From: Candidatus Fibrimonadaceae bacterium
Lineage (GTDB): Bacteria > Fibrobacterota > Fibrobacteria > Fibrobacterales > Fibrobacteraceae
DNA length: 45,789 bases
NCBI GenBank assembly: GCA_031281275.1
Contig: JAITFP010000053.1
Coordinates: forward strand, 1-45,789
Reading direction: 5' to 3'
Shown piece after piece: positions 28,881 through 36,681 of the stretch. Numbering within the stretch: position 1 is the first letter of the stretch; each line of letters opens with the position of its first letter. The notes beneath the pieces were generated by a model. It was not told the DNA's origin and ran no database searches. It saw nothing but the letters and a program-made list of their open reading frames with translations. The position numbers and the translations under genes were made by a program.

Positions 28881-30107
28881 TCACATACGGGTTTTTATAC
28901 CGCCTTTAGTATTGCGCTGCGGCATAAAGGGGCTGGTTGTTGCTTGACCGCTTTTTTCGTTTGCAATTTGCACGCCAACAACAATGGAAGTGGCAGCATC
29001 CACGCCGTCTAGCACTTGGATTTTTGCTCCGTCAGAAAGACCAAGGCTCACTCGCTTCATGCTCACAGAACCATCCACACCATGCACCCACACTCTGTTT
29101 TTGCTTTGATTTCCTCGCTTGCCACCACCGTCACGACCGCCGCCGAAATGCGCTTCGCCACCGGATGGCGGCACATAACCTGGCGTGTTTTCATCTGGCT
29201 TGAATTGCAGGGCACGAAGCGGAATGGTTAAAACTTGCAAAACCTCTTCAACTATTATATTGCAGTTTGCGGTCATGCCGGGCAAAAGTTTTTGCTCTGG
29301 GTTATTTGCTTTTATAATAACGGTATAGGTCACAACATTTGAGGAAATATTTGGCGAAAGCCTAACCTCTTGAACCTCGCCTGTGAATTTATCATTTGGA
29401 AAAGCATCAACGGAAAACTCAACTTTCTGCCCCATTTTCACCATTCCAATATCCGCTTCATCAACATCGGCTTTAACCTCCATTTGGGTTAAGTCTCTCG
29501 CAAGCGTGAACAGGGTTGGCGCAGAAAGCGAGGCTGCCACGGTTTGCCCTGCTTCCACTGCTCTGCTCAAAACTATGCCATCTATGGGGCTTTTTATTGT
29601 GCAGTTGTTCAAATCCAGCTCTGCCTGCTCCAAATTGCTCTTGGAGTTTATCAAGCTGTTCTGCGCATTTATATATCTGTATTCTGCGGTTTCCAGTTCT
29701 GTTTTGGCAATAGAGCCTTTTTCAAAAAGTTCCAATGTCCTTTCGTAGATTCGTTTTTGATATTGTCTTTCATTTTCCGCAGACCTATAAGCGGCTCTTG
29801 TTTGCTGAACTCTTGCCTTCGCTTTTAGCGGGTCTATTTGCAAAAGCACCTGCCCCTTTTCAACCTGCTGATTGAAATCCGCATATATTTTGCTAACCGT
29901 GCCAGAAACCTCCGTGCCAACATCCACCTGGTCTATGGGTTGCAAACGACCTGTTGCTGTTATTGTTTGAACAATATTGCCAGTAGTTGGATAAACCGTT
30001 TCCAAAGTTGCGTTTTTTTTTGAATTCTTTTGCTTGTAAAAATAAAAGGCTCCTCCCGCCAAGCCAATAATTACCAAAATAATTAAAAATTTCCAAGAAA
30101 CTTTCAT
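28881..30107 (-). CDS. MacA/RND-type periplasmic adaptor (membrane fusion protein)
   Basis: 408 residues: N-terminal membrane anchor (about 7-25), first lipoyl half and hairpin (GRLQPIDQVDVGTEVSGTV ... GQVLLQIDP), a coiled-coil hairpin (about 90-165), second lipoyl half (IKSPIDGIVLSRAVEAGQTV), beta-barrel (PNDKFTGEV, LLPGMTANC) and a membrane-proximal domain with a Gly/Arg-rich loop (FGGGRDGGGKRG). It would bridge an inner-membrane MacB-like or RND pump to an outer-membrane channel. Neither partner is adjacent: rnpB follows and a CDF gene diverges. Confidence 0.9.
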   Translation of the reverse strand: MKVSWKFLIILVIIGLAGGAFYFYKQKNSKKNATLETVYPTTGNIVQTITATGRLQPIDQVDVGTEVSGTVSKIYADFNQQVEKGQVLLQIDPLKAKARVQQTRAAYRSAENERQYQKRIYERTLELFEKGSIAKTELETAEYRYINAQNSLINSKSNLEQAELDLNNCTIKSPIDGIVLSRAVEAGQTVAASLSAPTLFTLARDLTQMEVKADVDEADIGMVKMGQKVEFSVDAFPNDKFTGEVQEVRLSPNISSNVVTYTVIIKANNPEQKLLPGMTANCNIIVEEVLQVLTIPLRALQFKPDENTPGYVPPSGGEAHFGGGRDGGGKRGNQSKNRVWVHGVDGSVSMKRVSLGLSDGAKIQVLDGVDAATSIVVGVQIANEKSGQATTSPFMPQRNTKGGIKTRM

Positions 30108-30113
30108 TATTTA

Positions 30114-30119
30114 AATGTA
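30114..30119 (-). promoter_or_regulatory. -10-like TTTTC-TACATT, 6 nt before the adaptor gene
   Basis: Leaderless type; back to back with the promoter at 30142. Confidence 0.65.
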
Positions 30120-30141
30120 GAAAAGTAAATCCGCTTTTTAC

Positions 30142-30147
30142 TATATT
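30142..30147 (+). promoter_or_regulatory. -10-like TATATT, 6 nt before the CDF gene
   Basis: TTTTAC-TATATT ends 6 nt from the ATG at 30154; no ribosome-binding site. Confidence 0.65.
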
Positions 30148-30153
30148 GCAATT

Positions 30154-31095
30154 ATGTCCGTTCTGCACAAGGCTATGGGAAACAACACTACGGAGGTTCG
30201 CAAGGTAACTTTGCTGGGTATGGGCATTAATATATTCCTCACCATATCCAAGTTTCTTGCCGGGATTTTTGGGAATTCTCGTGCTTTGGTTGCCGATGCC
30301 ATTCACAGTTTGTCGGATTTAAGCACAGATATTGCCATTCTCATAGGTTCTCATTTTTGGAACCAGCCACCAGATGTGGAGCATCCCTACGGGCATCGCC
30401 GCATAGAAACGCTTATATCCGTGGCAATAGGGCTGGTGCTTGCTTCTGTGGGTGTGTTTTTGGCTTTTGAGGCTATAGAATCCCTGAGCGGCGAGCGCAA
30501 GTCCAGTTCGCCAACACTTATTGCCGCTATAATGGCATTTGTTTCAATAGTTGTAAAAGAATGGCTGTATCGTTACACATTGAGCGTTGGCAAACGCACT
30601 AAAAGTTCTGCCACCGTTGCCAATGCTTGGCATCATCGCTCAGATGCCATTAGCTCAATTCCCGTACTTGTGGCAATTTTGGCTTCTTATGTTTTTCCGC
30701 AGTGGTTCTTTTTAGATGCTGTGGGTGCCATATTTGTATCTATATTTATTTTGCAAGCGGCTTTTCATATTGCTTGGCCCGGAATTTCGGAAATTATAGA
30801 CAGAGGGGCATCAAAAGAAATCAAAGGAAAACTTATGAATATGGCTTTGGCTATTCCCGAAGTTAAAAGCGTTCACAATTTACGCACCCGCTATTCCGGT
30901 GGTTCTTTGTACATAGATATGCACATAGTTTTAACACCGAGCATAACCCTGCACCAAGCGCACCTAATCGGCAACCGCGTTAGAGATTCCTTTCTCGCTT
31001 CTGAATTGGATATTATGGAAGTTCTAATACATTTAGACCCGCATGATGACCACGAAGAAGATGAAAGAATAACGGAAAAGTTAATAAACTCTTGA
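30154..31095 (+). CDS. Cation diffusion facilitator (CDF) metal exporter, FieF-like
   Basis: 313 residues, six predicted membrane helices and a C-terminal cytoplasmic domain of about 90 residues. The metal-site pattern DAIHSLSD (helix II) and HHRSDA (helix V), together with HPYGHRR between helices II and III, is that of FieF/MamM-type zinc/iron/manganese-proton antiporters with an HxxxD/DxxxD tetrahedral site. No His-rich loop, in contrast to the second CDF gene at 32942. The stop codon overlaps the T-tract of the terminator that serves the convergent gene. Confidence 0.92.
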   Translation: MSVLHKAMGNNTTEVRKVTLLGMGINIFLTISKFLAGIFGNSRALVADAIHSLSDLSTDIAILIGSHFWNQPPDVEHPYGHRRIETLISVAIGLVLASVGVFLAFEAIESLSGERKSSSPTLIAAIMAFVSIVVKEWLYRYTLSVGKRTKSSATVANAWHHRSDAISSIPVLVAILASYVFPQWFFLDAVGAIFVSIFILQAAFHIAWPGISEIIDRGASKEIKGKLMNMALAIPEVKSVHNLRTRYSGGSLYIDMHIVLTPSITLHQAHLIGNRVRDSFLASELDIMEVLIHLDPHDDHEEDERITEKLINS

Positions 31096-31128
31096 AAAAA
31101 AATTCCCCACTCCTTGCGGCGTGGGGAA
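31094..31128 (-). terminator. Rho-independent terminator of the 31148 gene
   Basis: On the minus strand an 8-bp stem TTCCCCAC/GTGGGGAA with a 10-nt loop is followed by eight T. Confidence 0.9.
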
Positions 31129-31147
31129 GTCAGAAAATTAAGCTAAA

Positions 31148-31744
31148 TTATTTCTCAAAGCCATTGCTGGAAAATTGTAAACTGACTGTTTCTGCGCCAG
31201 TCGCTGTCATAATCACAATGAAGTACTTAACGTCTGTGGACATAACCAAGAACGCTTTATCTTTGGAAATGTCTATATCCCACACTTCATTTGCATCCCC
31301 ACCGTTTACTCCTGAGCCTGCGTTTCCTCCAGTTATCTCATCGTCCGCAAAGGCTTTTAAAAAATCTGCTATTTCGGAACGTTTTGTGGCAGATTTTAGA
31401 GCTGCTTGATATTTTTGTGGGATAGGATAAAGTTCTGGAACTCCGCACTCTGTGGCGATAGGCGTATAGGCGATGCCACAAGGGTTAAAAACCTTATTGC
31501 CTGCTTCAGAAGTATAATAGGCAACTATGTCAATGTCTGCCGCTTTAGTGGTTGCTTCGGCTTGCTTATAAGTTTTAGCAGCATCAAGGTCACCATAGCT
31601 CGCGTCTGCTTTAGAAAGAGTGAATGACTTTTTGATTAAGTCAACATCTTCTTCGTCGACTGGGTCTTCTATATCAGTACAGGACACCATTGAAAGAGCA
31701 ACTGCAACTGCGCCAGTTAAGGCAAATTTTTTGAATGTAAACAT
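31148..31744 (-). CDS. Lipoprotein, hypothetical
   Basis: 198 residues: lipobox MVSC (Cys about 22), an acidic segment (DIEDPVDEEDVD), then a soluble domain with a CGIAYTPIATEC disulfide-like pair in the middle, a Gly-rich loop and beta-strands at the end. No family recognised. GGAG precedes the ATG; an in-frame extension of 18 codons upstream lacks such a site. It has its own promoter (31780) and terminator, so it is monocistronic. Confidence 0.7.
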   Translation of the reverse strand: MFTFKKFALTGAVAVALSMVSCTDIEDPVDEEDVDLIKKSFTLSKADASYGDLDAAKTYKQAEATTKAADIDIVAYYTSEAGNKVFNPCGIAYTPIATECGVPELYPIPQKYQAALKSATKRSEIADFLKAFADDEITGGNAGSGVNGGDANEVWDIDISKDKAFLVMSTDVKYFIVIMTATGAETVSLQFSSNGFEK

Positions 31745-31779
31745 CTGGAACTCCGTTTTGTTAAAGGTTTTCGCTACAA

Positions 31780-31785
31780 AATATA
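31780..31785 (-). promoter_or_regulatory. -10-like TTTTC-TATATT of the 31744 gene
   Basis: 35-nt leader with GGAG; leadered type. Confidence 0.6.
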
Positions 31786-31819
31786 GAAAATTTTTCAAAA
31801 ATTGTCAAGGGGAAATCAG

Positions 31820-31862
31820 AAAAAATAAAAAACCGCCCCTTAAAAGATAAGCAGGCGGGTAA
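31820..31862 (-). terminator. Rho-independent terminator of the 31878 gene
   Basis: On the minus strand CCCGCC ... GGGCGG stem (15-nt loop) followed by TTTTTTATTTTTT. Confidence 0.9.
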
Positions 31863-31877
31863 AATCCAAGTTTTTAT

Positions 31878-32315
31878 TTATTTATTCTTGGCAGCAGCTT
31901 TTGCGGCAGCTTTAGCAGCGGCTTTTGCATCAGCTTTGGCTTCGGCTTTGGCTTCGGCTTTTTCTGCGGCTTTTTCTGAAGCTTTAGCTCTTACATCTTC
32001 TTGTGCGGCTTTCACTTGTTCAGCTTTTGGCTTTGCGGCAACTTTTTTACCACTTTTAGCAGCAGCAATGGAATCAGCAGTGGCTATGGAATCGGCAACT
32101 CTTTTCGCAGCTTCTGCAATGGAGTCTTGAATTCTTCTCTCTGCGGCTAGCTTCTCAGCTTCGGCAGCTTCGGCGGCTTTGGCTTCGGCAGCGGCGGCTT
32201 CAGCAGCGGCTTTTTGGGCGGCAGCTTCGGCTTCGGCTTTCTTTTTGTCTTCGCCACAGGCTGTAAAGGCTAGGGCTATTGAAGCAACTACTGCTATTTT
32301 AGCAAACTTATTCAT
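31878..32315 (-). CDS. Ala/Lys/Glu-rich coiled lipoprotein
   Basis: 145 residues: lipobox FTAC (Cys about 20), then an almost uninterrupted helix-forming sequence of A, K, E and D with short repeats such as ADSIA and AKAEAKA, ending KAAAKNK. It resembles small abundant envelope lipoproteins that tether the outer membrane to peptidoglycan (Lpp-like in role, not in sequence), with a free basic C-terminus. This role is inference. GAGAGG precedes the ATG, a promoter lies 35 nt upstream and a strong terminator follows, features of a highly expressed single gene. Confidence 0.75.
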   Translation of the reverse strand: MNKFAKIAVVASIALAFTACGEDKKKAEAEAAAQKAAAEAAAAEAKAAEAAEAEKLAAERRIQDSIAEAAKRVADSIATADSIAAAKSGKKVAAKPKAEQVKAAQEDVRAKASEKAAEKAEAKAEAKADAKAAAKAAAKAAAKNK

Positions 32316-32350
32316 TTGAGGATCCTCTCTCGGTTAAAGCTTTGGTGCAA

Positions 32351-32356
32351 AATATA
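32351..32356 (-). promoter_or_regulatory. -10-like TTTTC-TATATT of the 32315 gene
   Basis: 35-nt leader, the same length as at the neighbouring lipoprotein gene 31744. Confidence 0.6.
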
Positions 32357-32421
32357 GAAAAAAAATAGCTGGCTGTCAAGGGTATTTGTCATTTTAAGCC
32401 TCTACCAGAGGCTTTATTTTC

Positions 32422-32427
32422 TACATT
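32422..32427 (+). promoter_or_regulatory. -10-like TTTTC-TACATT, 6 nt before the OmpH gene
   Basis: Leaderless type. Confidence 0.65.
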
Positions 32428-32433
32428 TCCAAT

Positions 32434-32952
32434 ATGTTATTACCTAGAAAATTCTTGTTTTTTCTATTATTATCCGCCTCTTTTGTGGCGGCAGCAGACG
32501 GGATGCGCATTGCCCACGTGGATTCAAAACTCATATTTGAAGGCTACAAAGGCACAAAAAAGGCACAAGAAGAATATGACCGGCAGGTGGCAAAATGGGA
32601 ACAGCAGGCTAATTTGCTCCAAAAAGAGCTGGGTTATGTGAAAGAAAGGCTGGAAAAACAGAGCCTAATGATTTCCGATGAGCATAAAAGGGAATTGGAG
32701 GCGGAATATGCCCGCAAAGACACGGAACTTAAAAAATTCATTGAAAAAATCTATGGCAGAAACGGCGAACTTTTAACCGAAAACGAAAAAGTAAGCGCTC
32801 CCATAATAGCCTTGATAAAAAAAGCCATAACCGAAATAGCCCTGAGCGAAGGCTATGATTACGTTTTAGACAGAGCCACTGGTGCAGTGCTTTTTTGGAA
32901 AAACGAGAACGATTTAACCCAAAAAGTATTGGATTATTTAAATGCACGATAA
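32434..32952 (+). CDS. OmpH/Skp-family periplasmic chaperone
   Basis: 172 residues: signal peptide ending near VAAA-D (about 22), the family opening MRIAHVDSKLIFEGYKG, a long coiled-coil (about 40-110, EEYDRQVAKWEQQANLLQ ... EYARKDTELKKFIEKIYG) and a C-terminal beta segment (LSEGYDYVLDRATGAVLF). Skp trimers hold unfolded outer-membrane proteins in the periplasm. It usually sits near bamA/lpxD; here it instead overlaps a CDF exporter gene by 11 nt. Confidence 0.88.
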   Translation: MLLPRKFLFFLLLSASFVAAADGMRIAHVDSKLIFEGYKGTKKAQEEYDRQVAKWEQQANLLQKELGYVKERLEKQSLMISDEHKRELEAEYARKDTELKKFIEKIYGRNGELLTENEKVSAPIIALIKKAITEIALSEGYDYVLDRATGAVLFWKNENDLTQKVLDYLNAR

Positions 32953-33865
32953 TCACAGCCATAGCCACAGCCATCACGACCACTCGCATTTTGATGTTCA
33001 AAATGTGCGAAAAGCCTTTATATGGGGCATTGCGTTAAATATAACTTTTACTGCGGTAGAAGCCATCGTTGGTTATTTGAGCGGCTCGCTCGCGGTTTTA
33101 GCAGATGCAGGTCACAATTTGGCAGATACCGCAAGTCTTGTTATAGCGCTTTTGGCACTGCGGCTCGCCCTCGCAAAACCCACTCCAAAATACACCTACG
33201 GCTACAAAAAAGCTACTATTTTAGCCGCTCTTGCAAATGCTATTATTCTTCTGTTCGCGATAGTTGCCATAGTTTATGAGGCTATAGAGCGAATTTCCTC
33301 GCCTGTGGAAATAAATGGAAAGGTTGTTATGCTCACGGCTGGCATAGGTATTTTTATAAACGGTTTTACCGCTATGCTGTTTTTCAAAAGCAAAGAAAAT
33401 GACTTGAATGTAAAGGGTGCATATCTGCACTTGATGGCAGATGCTCTTGTGTCTGTTGGCGTGGTTATTTCCGGTGCTATAATAATGTTCTCAGGTTTTT
33501 ACTGGATAGACAGCGTGGTTAGCATTGTAGTTGCGATTGTGATTTTCATAAGCACTTGGGTGCTATTAAAACAAACTCTGAGAATCAGCATGGACGGAGT
33601 GCCGTACAATATAGATTTCGCAGAAGTTACCGAAGAAATAACAAAGGTAGATGGCGTTAAAAGCGTTCACCATTTGCATATATGGGCACTCTCCACAACC
33701 CAAACCGCATTAACCGCGCATATAGTTCTAAAAAATGAAATATCTCTCAGCGACATTCCAAAAATCAAAGATGATATTCGCCACGAAGCGTTGCATTTTG
33801 GCATCAATCACTGCACGCTCGAAACCGAGCGCGAGGGCGATAAATGCGAGTGTAAAGAGGATTAA
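32942..33865 (+). CDS. CDF zinc exporter, ZitB/CzcD-like
   Basis: 307 residues: a His-rich N-terminus (HDNHSHSHSHHDHSH), six membrane helices with the zinc-site pairs HNLAD (HxxxD, helix II) and HLMAD (HxxxD, helix V), and a C-terminal metallochaperone-like domain with HHLHIW. This HD-HD site is specific for zinc (and cadmium). The gene ends in a Cys/acid tail CECKED. Co-translated with OmpH (11-nt overlap) and convergent with rsmD (4-nt overlap). Confidence 0.93.
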   Translation: MHDNHSHSHSHHDHSHFDVQNVRKAFIWGIALNITFTAVEAIVGYLSGSLAVLADAGHNLADTASLVIALLALRLALAKPTPKYTYGYKKATILAALANAIILLFAIVAIVYEAIERISSPVEINGKVVMLTAGIGIFINGFTAMLFFKSKENDLNVKGAYLHLMADALVSVGVVISGAIIMFSGFYWIDSVVSIVVAIVIFISTWVLLKQTLRISMDGVPYNIDFAEVTEEITKVDGVKSVHHLHIWALSTTQTALTAHIVLKNEISLSDIPKIKDDIRHEALHFGINHCTLETEREGDKCECKED

Positions 33866-34380
33866 AAAATCAGCAAGCTGGATTCCCCATAGCTCCTTAT
33901 TTTTTTTGCCTCGCCTGCCCAGTCGGGCATGGCTCTGGATGGGACTTCAAAAACGGCAAAGCCGTTTTCGCTTAGTTTTGGCAAAAAGATTCTGAGGTCG
34001 GGATATTCTTTGTTGAATGGCGGGTCTGCGAAAATCAAATCGTATTTTTCGGGGGACTCGGAATTTTGCGCTGCAAAGCGCAAAACATCGTTTCTGTGGC
34101 AGATTATTTTTTCTGCGATTTTCCATTTCTCCGCTGTTTCTTTTATTGCCTGCAAAAGGTTGCTTGAAATTTCCACCATTGCAACCGAGCTTGCACCTCT
34201 TGATATGGCTTCAAAGCCCACGGCACCTGTGCCGGCATATAAATCTAAAACCTTAAAGCCTTGCACACAGCCAATAATGTTGAAAAGGGCTTCTCTAGTT
34301 TTTGAAGATGTGGGGCGAACATTTTTGTCTTTCACGGGCAACAAGGCGCGCCCCCGCAAATCGCCTGCTGTTATACGCAT
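33862..34380 (-). CDS. rsmD: 16S rRNA (guanine(966)-N2)-methyltransferase RsmD
   Basis: 172 residues: MRITAGDLRGRAL, RPTSSKTREALFNII, SAM-binding LDLYAGTGAVGFEA and the catalytic DPPFN. It methylates G966 of 16S rRNA on the assembled small subunit. The ATG is only 5 nt after the 3' end of tRNA-Ser on the same strand, with no ribosome-binding site, so tRNA end-processing would leave an almost leaderless mRNA. A longer start would run through the tRNA and is rejected. Confidence 0.93.
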   Translation of the reverse strand: MRITAGDLRGRALLPVKDKNVRPTSSKTREALFNIIGCVQGFKVLDLYAGTGAVGFEAISRGASSVAMVEISSNLLQAIKETAEKWKIAEKIICHRNDVLRFAAQNSESPEKYDLIFADPPFNKEYPDLRIFLPKLSENGFAVFEVPSRAMPDWAGEAKKIRSYGESSLLIF

Positions 34381-34385
34381 TTTAG

Positions 34386-34465
34386 CGGAGAACGAGGGAC
34401 TCGAACCCCCAAGCCTTACGGCGGCGGTTTTCAAGACCGCTGACTTACCATTAGCCTAGTTCTCC
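34386..34465 (-). tRNA. tRNA-Ser (anticodon UGA)
   Basis: Acceptor GGAGAAC/GTTCTCC with discriminator G, D-arm GGCTAATGGTAAGTC, anticodon stem GCGGT/ACCGC with loop CTTGAAA (TGA, reads UCA and UCG), short class II variable arm GCC-GTAA-GGC, T-arm GGGGGTTCGAGTCCCTC. CCA not encoded. Upstream of and probably co-transcribed with rsmD. Confidence 0.94.
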
Positions 34466-34478
34466 AGATTATGCAGAA

Positions 34479-34484
34479 AATATA
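34479..34484 (-). promoter_or_regulatory. -10-like TTTTC-TATATT of tRNA-Ser/rsmD
   Basis: Ends 13 nt before the tRNA 5' end. Back to back with the promoter at 34509. Confidence 0.65.
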
Positions 34485-34508
34485 GAAAATTCTTGAAAAA
34501 AGGTTTTC

Positions 34509-34514
34509 TATATT
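34509..34514 (+). promoter_or_regulatory. -10-like TTTTC-TATATT, 6 nt before the methyltransferase-HNH gene
   Basis: Leaderless type. Confidence 0.65.
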
Positions 34515-34520
34515 TCATCT

Positions 34521-35756
34521 ATGAAAAAGACGTTTACGAATACGCTCTATACTAACGATAATTTGTTCATATTAAATGGACTGAATAGCAATTTAGTTGA
34601 TTTAATATATTTAGACCCACCTTTTAACTCAAAAAGGATGTATTCAGCACCAGTAGGCAGCAAAGCCGCAGGTACAAGTTTCAAAGATATGTGGACTTGG
34701 GATGATGTTAATGAAGAATATCTTAATACTTTGGCAGAGAAATACCCCACCTTACCAACATATATTGCGTCTGTTGGTGCTATACACAGCGAAGCGATGA
34801 AAGCATATTTAACCTATATGGCTCAACGCATTGTGGAAATGCACCGCATTTTAAAAGATACAGGCAGTTTGTATTTGCATTGCGACCCTACAGCAAGCCA
34901 TTATTTGAAAGTGGTATTAGATGAAATTTTTGGCAGGAATAATTTTAGAAATGAGATAGTATGGTGCTATCGTGGCGGCGGTTCGCCGAAAAAGGACTTC
35001 GGCAGACGACACGATGTTATTTTTCGTTATTCAAAATCAGATGATTACACATTCATTTCAGATAGTATAAGAATACCATATCAAGCCGAAGGGTTGGGAA
35101 GAACTGATGATGCAATGTGGGGCAAACACAAAGGAACAGACAAAGTATATAAACCAAACCCGATGGGTAAAATTCCAGAAGATTGGTGGCTGATGAATAT
35201 TTTAAATGCAAATGACCCTGAGCGTACTGGCTATCCTACACAAAAACCACTTGCGTTGTTACATCGAATTATTAAATCTTCTTCAAACGAAGGCGATATT
35301 GTGATGGATCCATTTTGCGGCTGCGCAACAACCTGCGTAGCGGCACAGCAACTCGGCAGAAAATGGATTGGCATTGACATTGAAAAACAGGCAGTTAACA
35401 TATTAATGGAAAGATTAAGCGATGATGCAGGATTATTTAAAAATTTTGCAAATACAGAAGATGTTCCGCAACGAGACGATATACAAATAGTTGAACCAAA
35501 AAAATCAGTTAAAGAACGTTTATACAAAGAGCAAAACGGTTTATGCAAAGGTTGTGGAATTGAATTTACTATTTGGAATATGGAAATAGACCATATTATT
35601 CCAAAATCAAAGGGCGGCGGCGATTATTACGAAAATTATCAGTTATTATGCAGTAATTGCAACCGAACTAAAAGCGACAGCCCAATGGAATTATTGCGAC
35701 TAAAAATAAAAACACGCACAGAATTATTAAAGAAAAAAATATTTTTTGGGAAATAG
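34521..35756 (+). CDS. Beta-class DNA methyltransferase fused to an HNH nuclease domain
   Basis: 411 residues. N-terminal amino-methyltransferase with DPPF (32-35, motif IV) before the SAM motif DPFCGCATT (about 261) and IGIDIE, the permuted beta-class order of N6-adenine or N4-cytosine enzymes (CcrM, type III Mod). The target-recognition region lies between (about 90-250). After an acidic linker comes an HNH domain: CKGC (about 341), DHIIPKSKGGG (about 357), NYQLLCSNCNRTKSD (about 372), complete for the beta-beta-alpha-metal fold with two CxxC zinc knuckles. No separate restriction or specificity gene is adjacent. A one-polypeptide modification-cleavage enzyme is possible. Confidence 0.88.
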   Translation: MKKTFTNTLYTNDNLFILNGLNSNLVDLIYLDPPFNSKRMYSAPVGSKAAGTSFKDMWTWDDVNEEYLNTLAEKYPTLPTYIASVGAIHSEAMKAYLTYMAQRIVEMHRILKDTGSLYLHCDPTASHYLKVVLDEIFGRNNFRNEIVWCYRGGGSPKKDFGRRHDVIFRYSKSDDYTFISDSIRIPYQAEGLGRTDDAMWGKHKGTDKVYKPNPMGKIPEDWWLMNILNANDPERTGYPTQKPLALLHRIIKSSSNEGDIVMDPFCGCATTCVAAQQLGRKWIGIDIEKQAVNILMERLSDDAGLFKNFANTEDVPQRDDIQIVEPKKSVKERLYKEQNGLCKGCGIEFTIWNMEIDHIIPKSKGGGDYYENYQLLCSNCNRTKSDSPMELLRLKIKTRTELLKKKIFFGK

Positions 35757-35762
35757 AGAATG

Positions 35763-35790
35763 GCTGAGAAATTTAAGAGAATTTCTCAGC
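35763..35790. other. 11-bp perfect inverted repeat at the folD 3' end
   Basis: GCTGAGAAATT, 6-nt loop, AATTTCTCAGC. One arm is coding sequence of folD (AEKF) and the loop holds its stop. No T-tract on either side, so not a classical terminator; it may stabilise the 3' ends of two convergent messages. Confidence 0.6.
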
Positions 35791-36606
35791 ACTTTCCACA
35801 GTTTGCCTAATCAGCGTAGCTATAGTCATTGGACCAACTCCGCCTGGCACAGGCGTGTATGCAGAACATACTGAACTCAGTCCCTCTTTTTGAATATCGC
35901 CTATTCCGCCGTTATGGTAGCCTGCATCAATGGCTACAGCTCCATTTTTCAGCCACTCGGTTTTTATGAATTCTGGAATTCCAACCGCCCCAACCACGAT
36001 ATCTGCTTGCTTGGTTATATGCGGCAAATTTTGAGTTTTGCTGTGGCAAATTGTGACCGTGCAGTTTTTATTCAGTAGCATTGCAGCCATTGGCTTGCCC
36101 AAAATTGCGCTACGCCCAACCACAACGGCATATTTGCCTTCTAAGGGAATTTTATAATGCTCCAAAATATTCATTATGCCTTTTGGGGTTGCGGAGCCAT
36201 AAGCCCGCTCTCCCATGCTCATAAGCCCAAATCCTAAAGAGCTTACTCCATCCACGTCTTTTTCTATTGAAATTGCATCAAAGCATTTTCGCTCATTTAT
36301 TTGCTTTGGAACTGGATGTTGTAGCAAAATTCCACGAACAAGGGGGTTTTCGTTAAGTTCTTTTATTTTACCGAGCAATTCTTCTGTTGTAGTAGAGGCA
36401 GGCAGCAATACCGGCAGACTTTCCAAACCCACTCTTTTGCAAGCATTGCCTTTCATTTTAACATAAGTCGCGCTAGAAGGGTCGTCTCCAACCAAAATAG
36501 TGGCAAGAACGGGTATTTTCCCGCCCATTTTCTGAATAACCGCCTGAACCCTGTTTTTGAGTTCCTGCTCAATTTGAGCCGCAAGAGCTTTGCCGTCTAG
36601 GAGCAT
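35773..36606 (-). CDS. folD: FolD methylene-THF dehydrogenase/cyclohydrolase
   Basis: 277 residues. Substrate-binding [21 protein letters not shown] pattern (YVKMK with the catalytic lysine), [13 protein letters not shown], the NADP-binding [17 protein letters not shown] and the end [14 protein letters not shown]. It oxidises 5,10-methylene-THF and hydrolyses methenyl-THF to 10-formyl-THF for purine and formyl-Met synthesis. TATATT lies 9 nt upstream of the ATG. Confidence 0.96.
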   Translation of the reverse strand: MLLDGKALAAQIEQELKNRVQAVIQKMGGKIPVLATILVGDDPSSATYVKMKGNACKRVGLESLPVLLPASTTTEELLGKIKELNENPLVRGILLQHPVPKQINERKCFDAISIEKDVDGVSSLGFGLMSMGERAYGSATPKGIMNILEHYKIPLEGKYAVVVGRSAILGKPMAAMLLNKNCTVTICHSKTQNLPHITKQADIVVGAVGIPEFIKTEWLKNGAVAIDAGYHNGGIGDIQKEGLSSVCSAYTPVPGGVGPMTIATLIRQTVESAEKFS

Positions 36607-36615
36607 AATGGCGAT

Positions 36616-36621
36616 AATATA
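36616..36621 (-). promoter_or_regulatory. -10-like TTAC-TATATT of folD
   Basis: 9 nt before the ATG, no ribosome-binding site; near-leaderless. Confidence 0.55.
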
Positions 36622-36643
36622 GTAAGTGCTATTCTCAGTTTTC

Positions 36644-36649
36644 TATATT
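36644..36649 (+). promoter_or_regulatory. -10-like TTTTC-TATATT of the 36682 gene
   Basis: Leader of about 25-30 nt contains AAAAGGAG. Confidence 0.6.
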
Positions 36650-36681
36650 TATTGCATACTTTAAAAGGAGTTCTTGTGCAT

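Noticed and set aside
34381-34434. Longer coding start for rsmD
   Set aside because: The extension is antiparallel to nothing but lies inside tRNA-Ser; the family's conserved N-terminus MRITAG starts at 34380.
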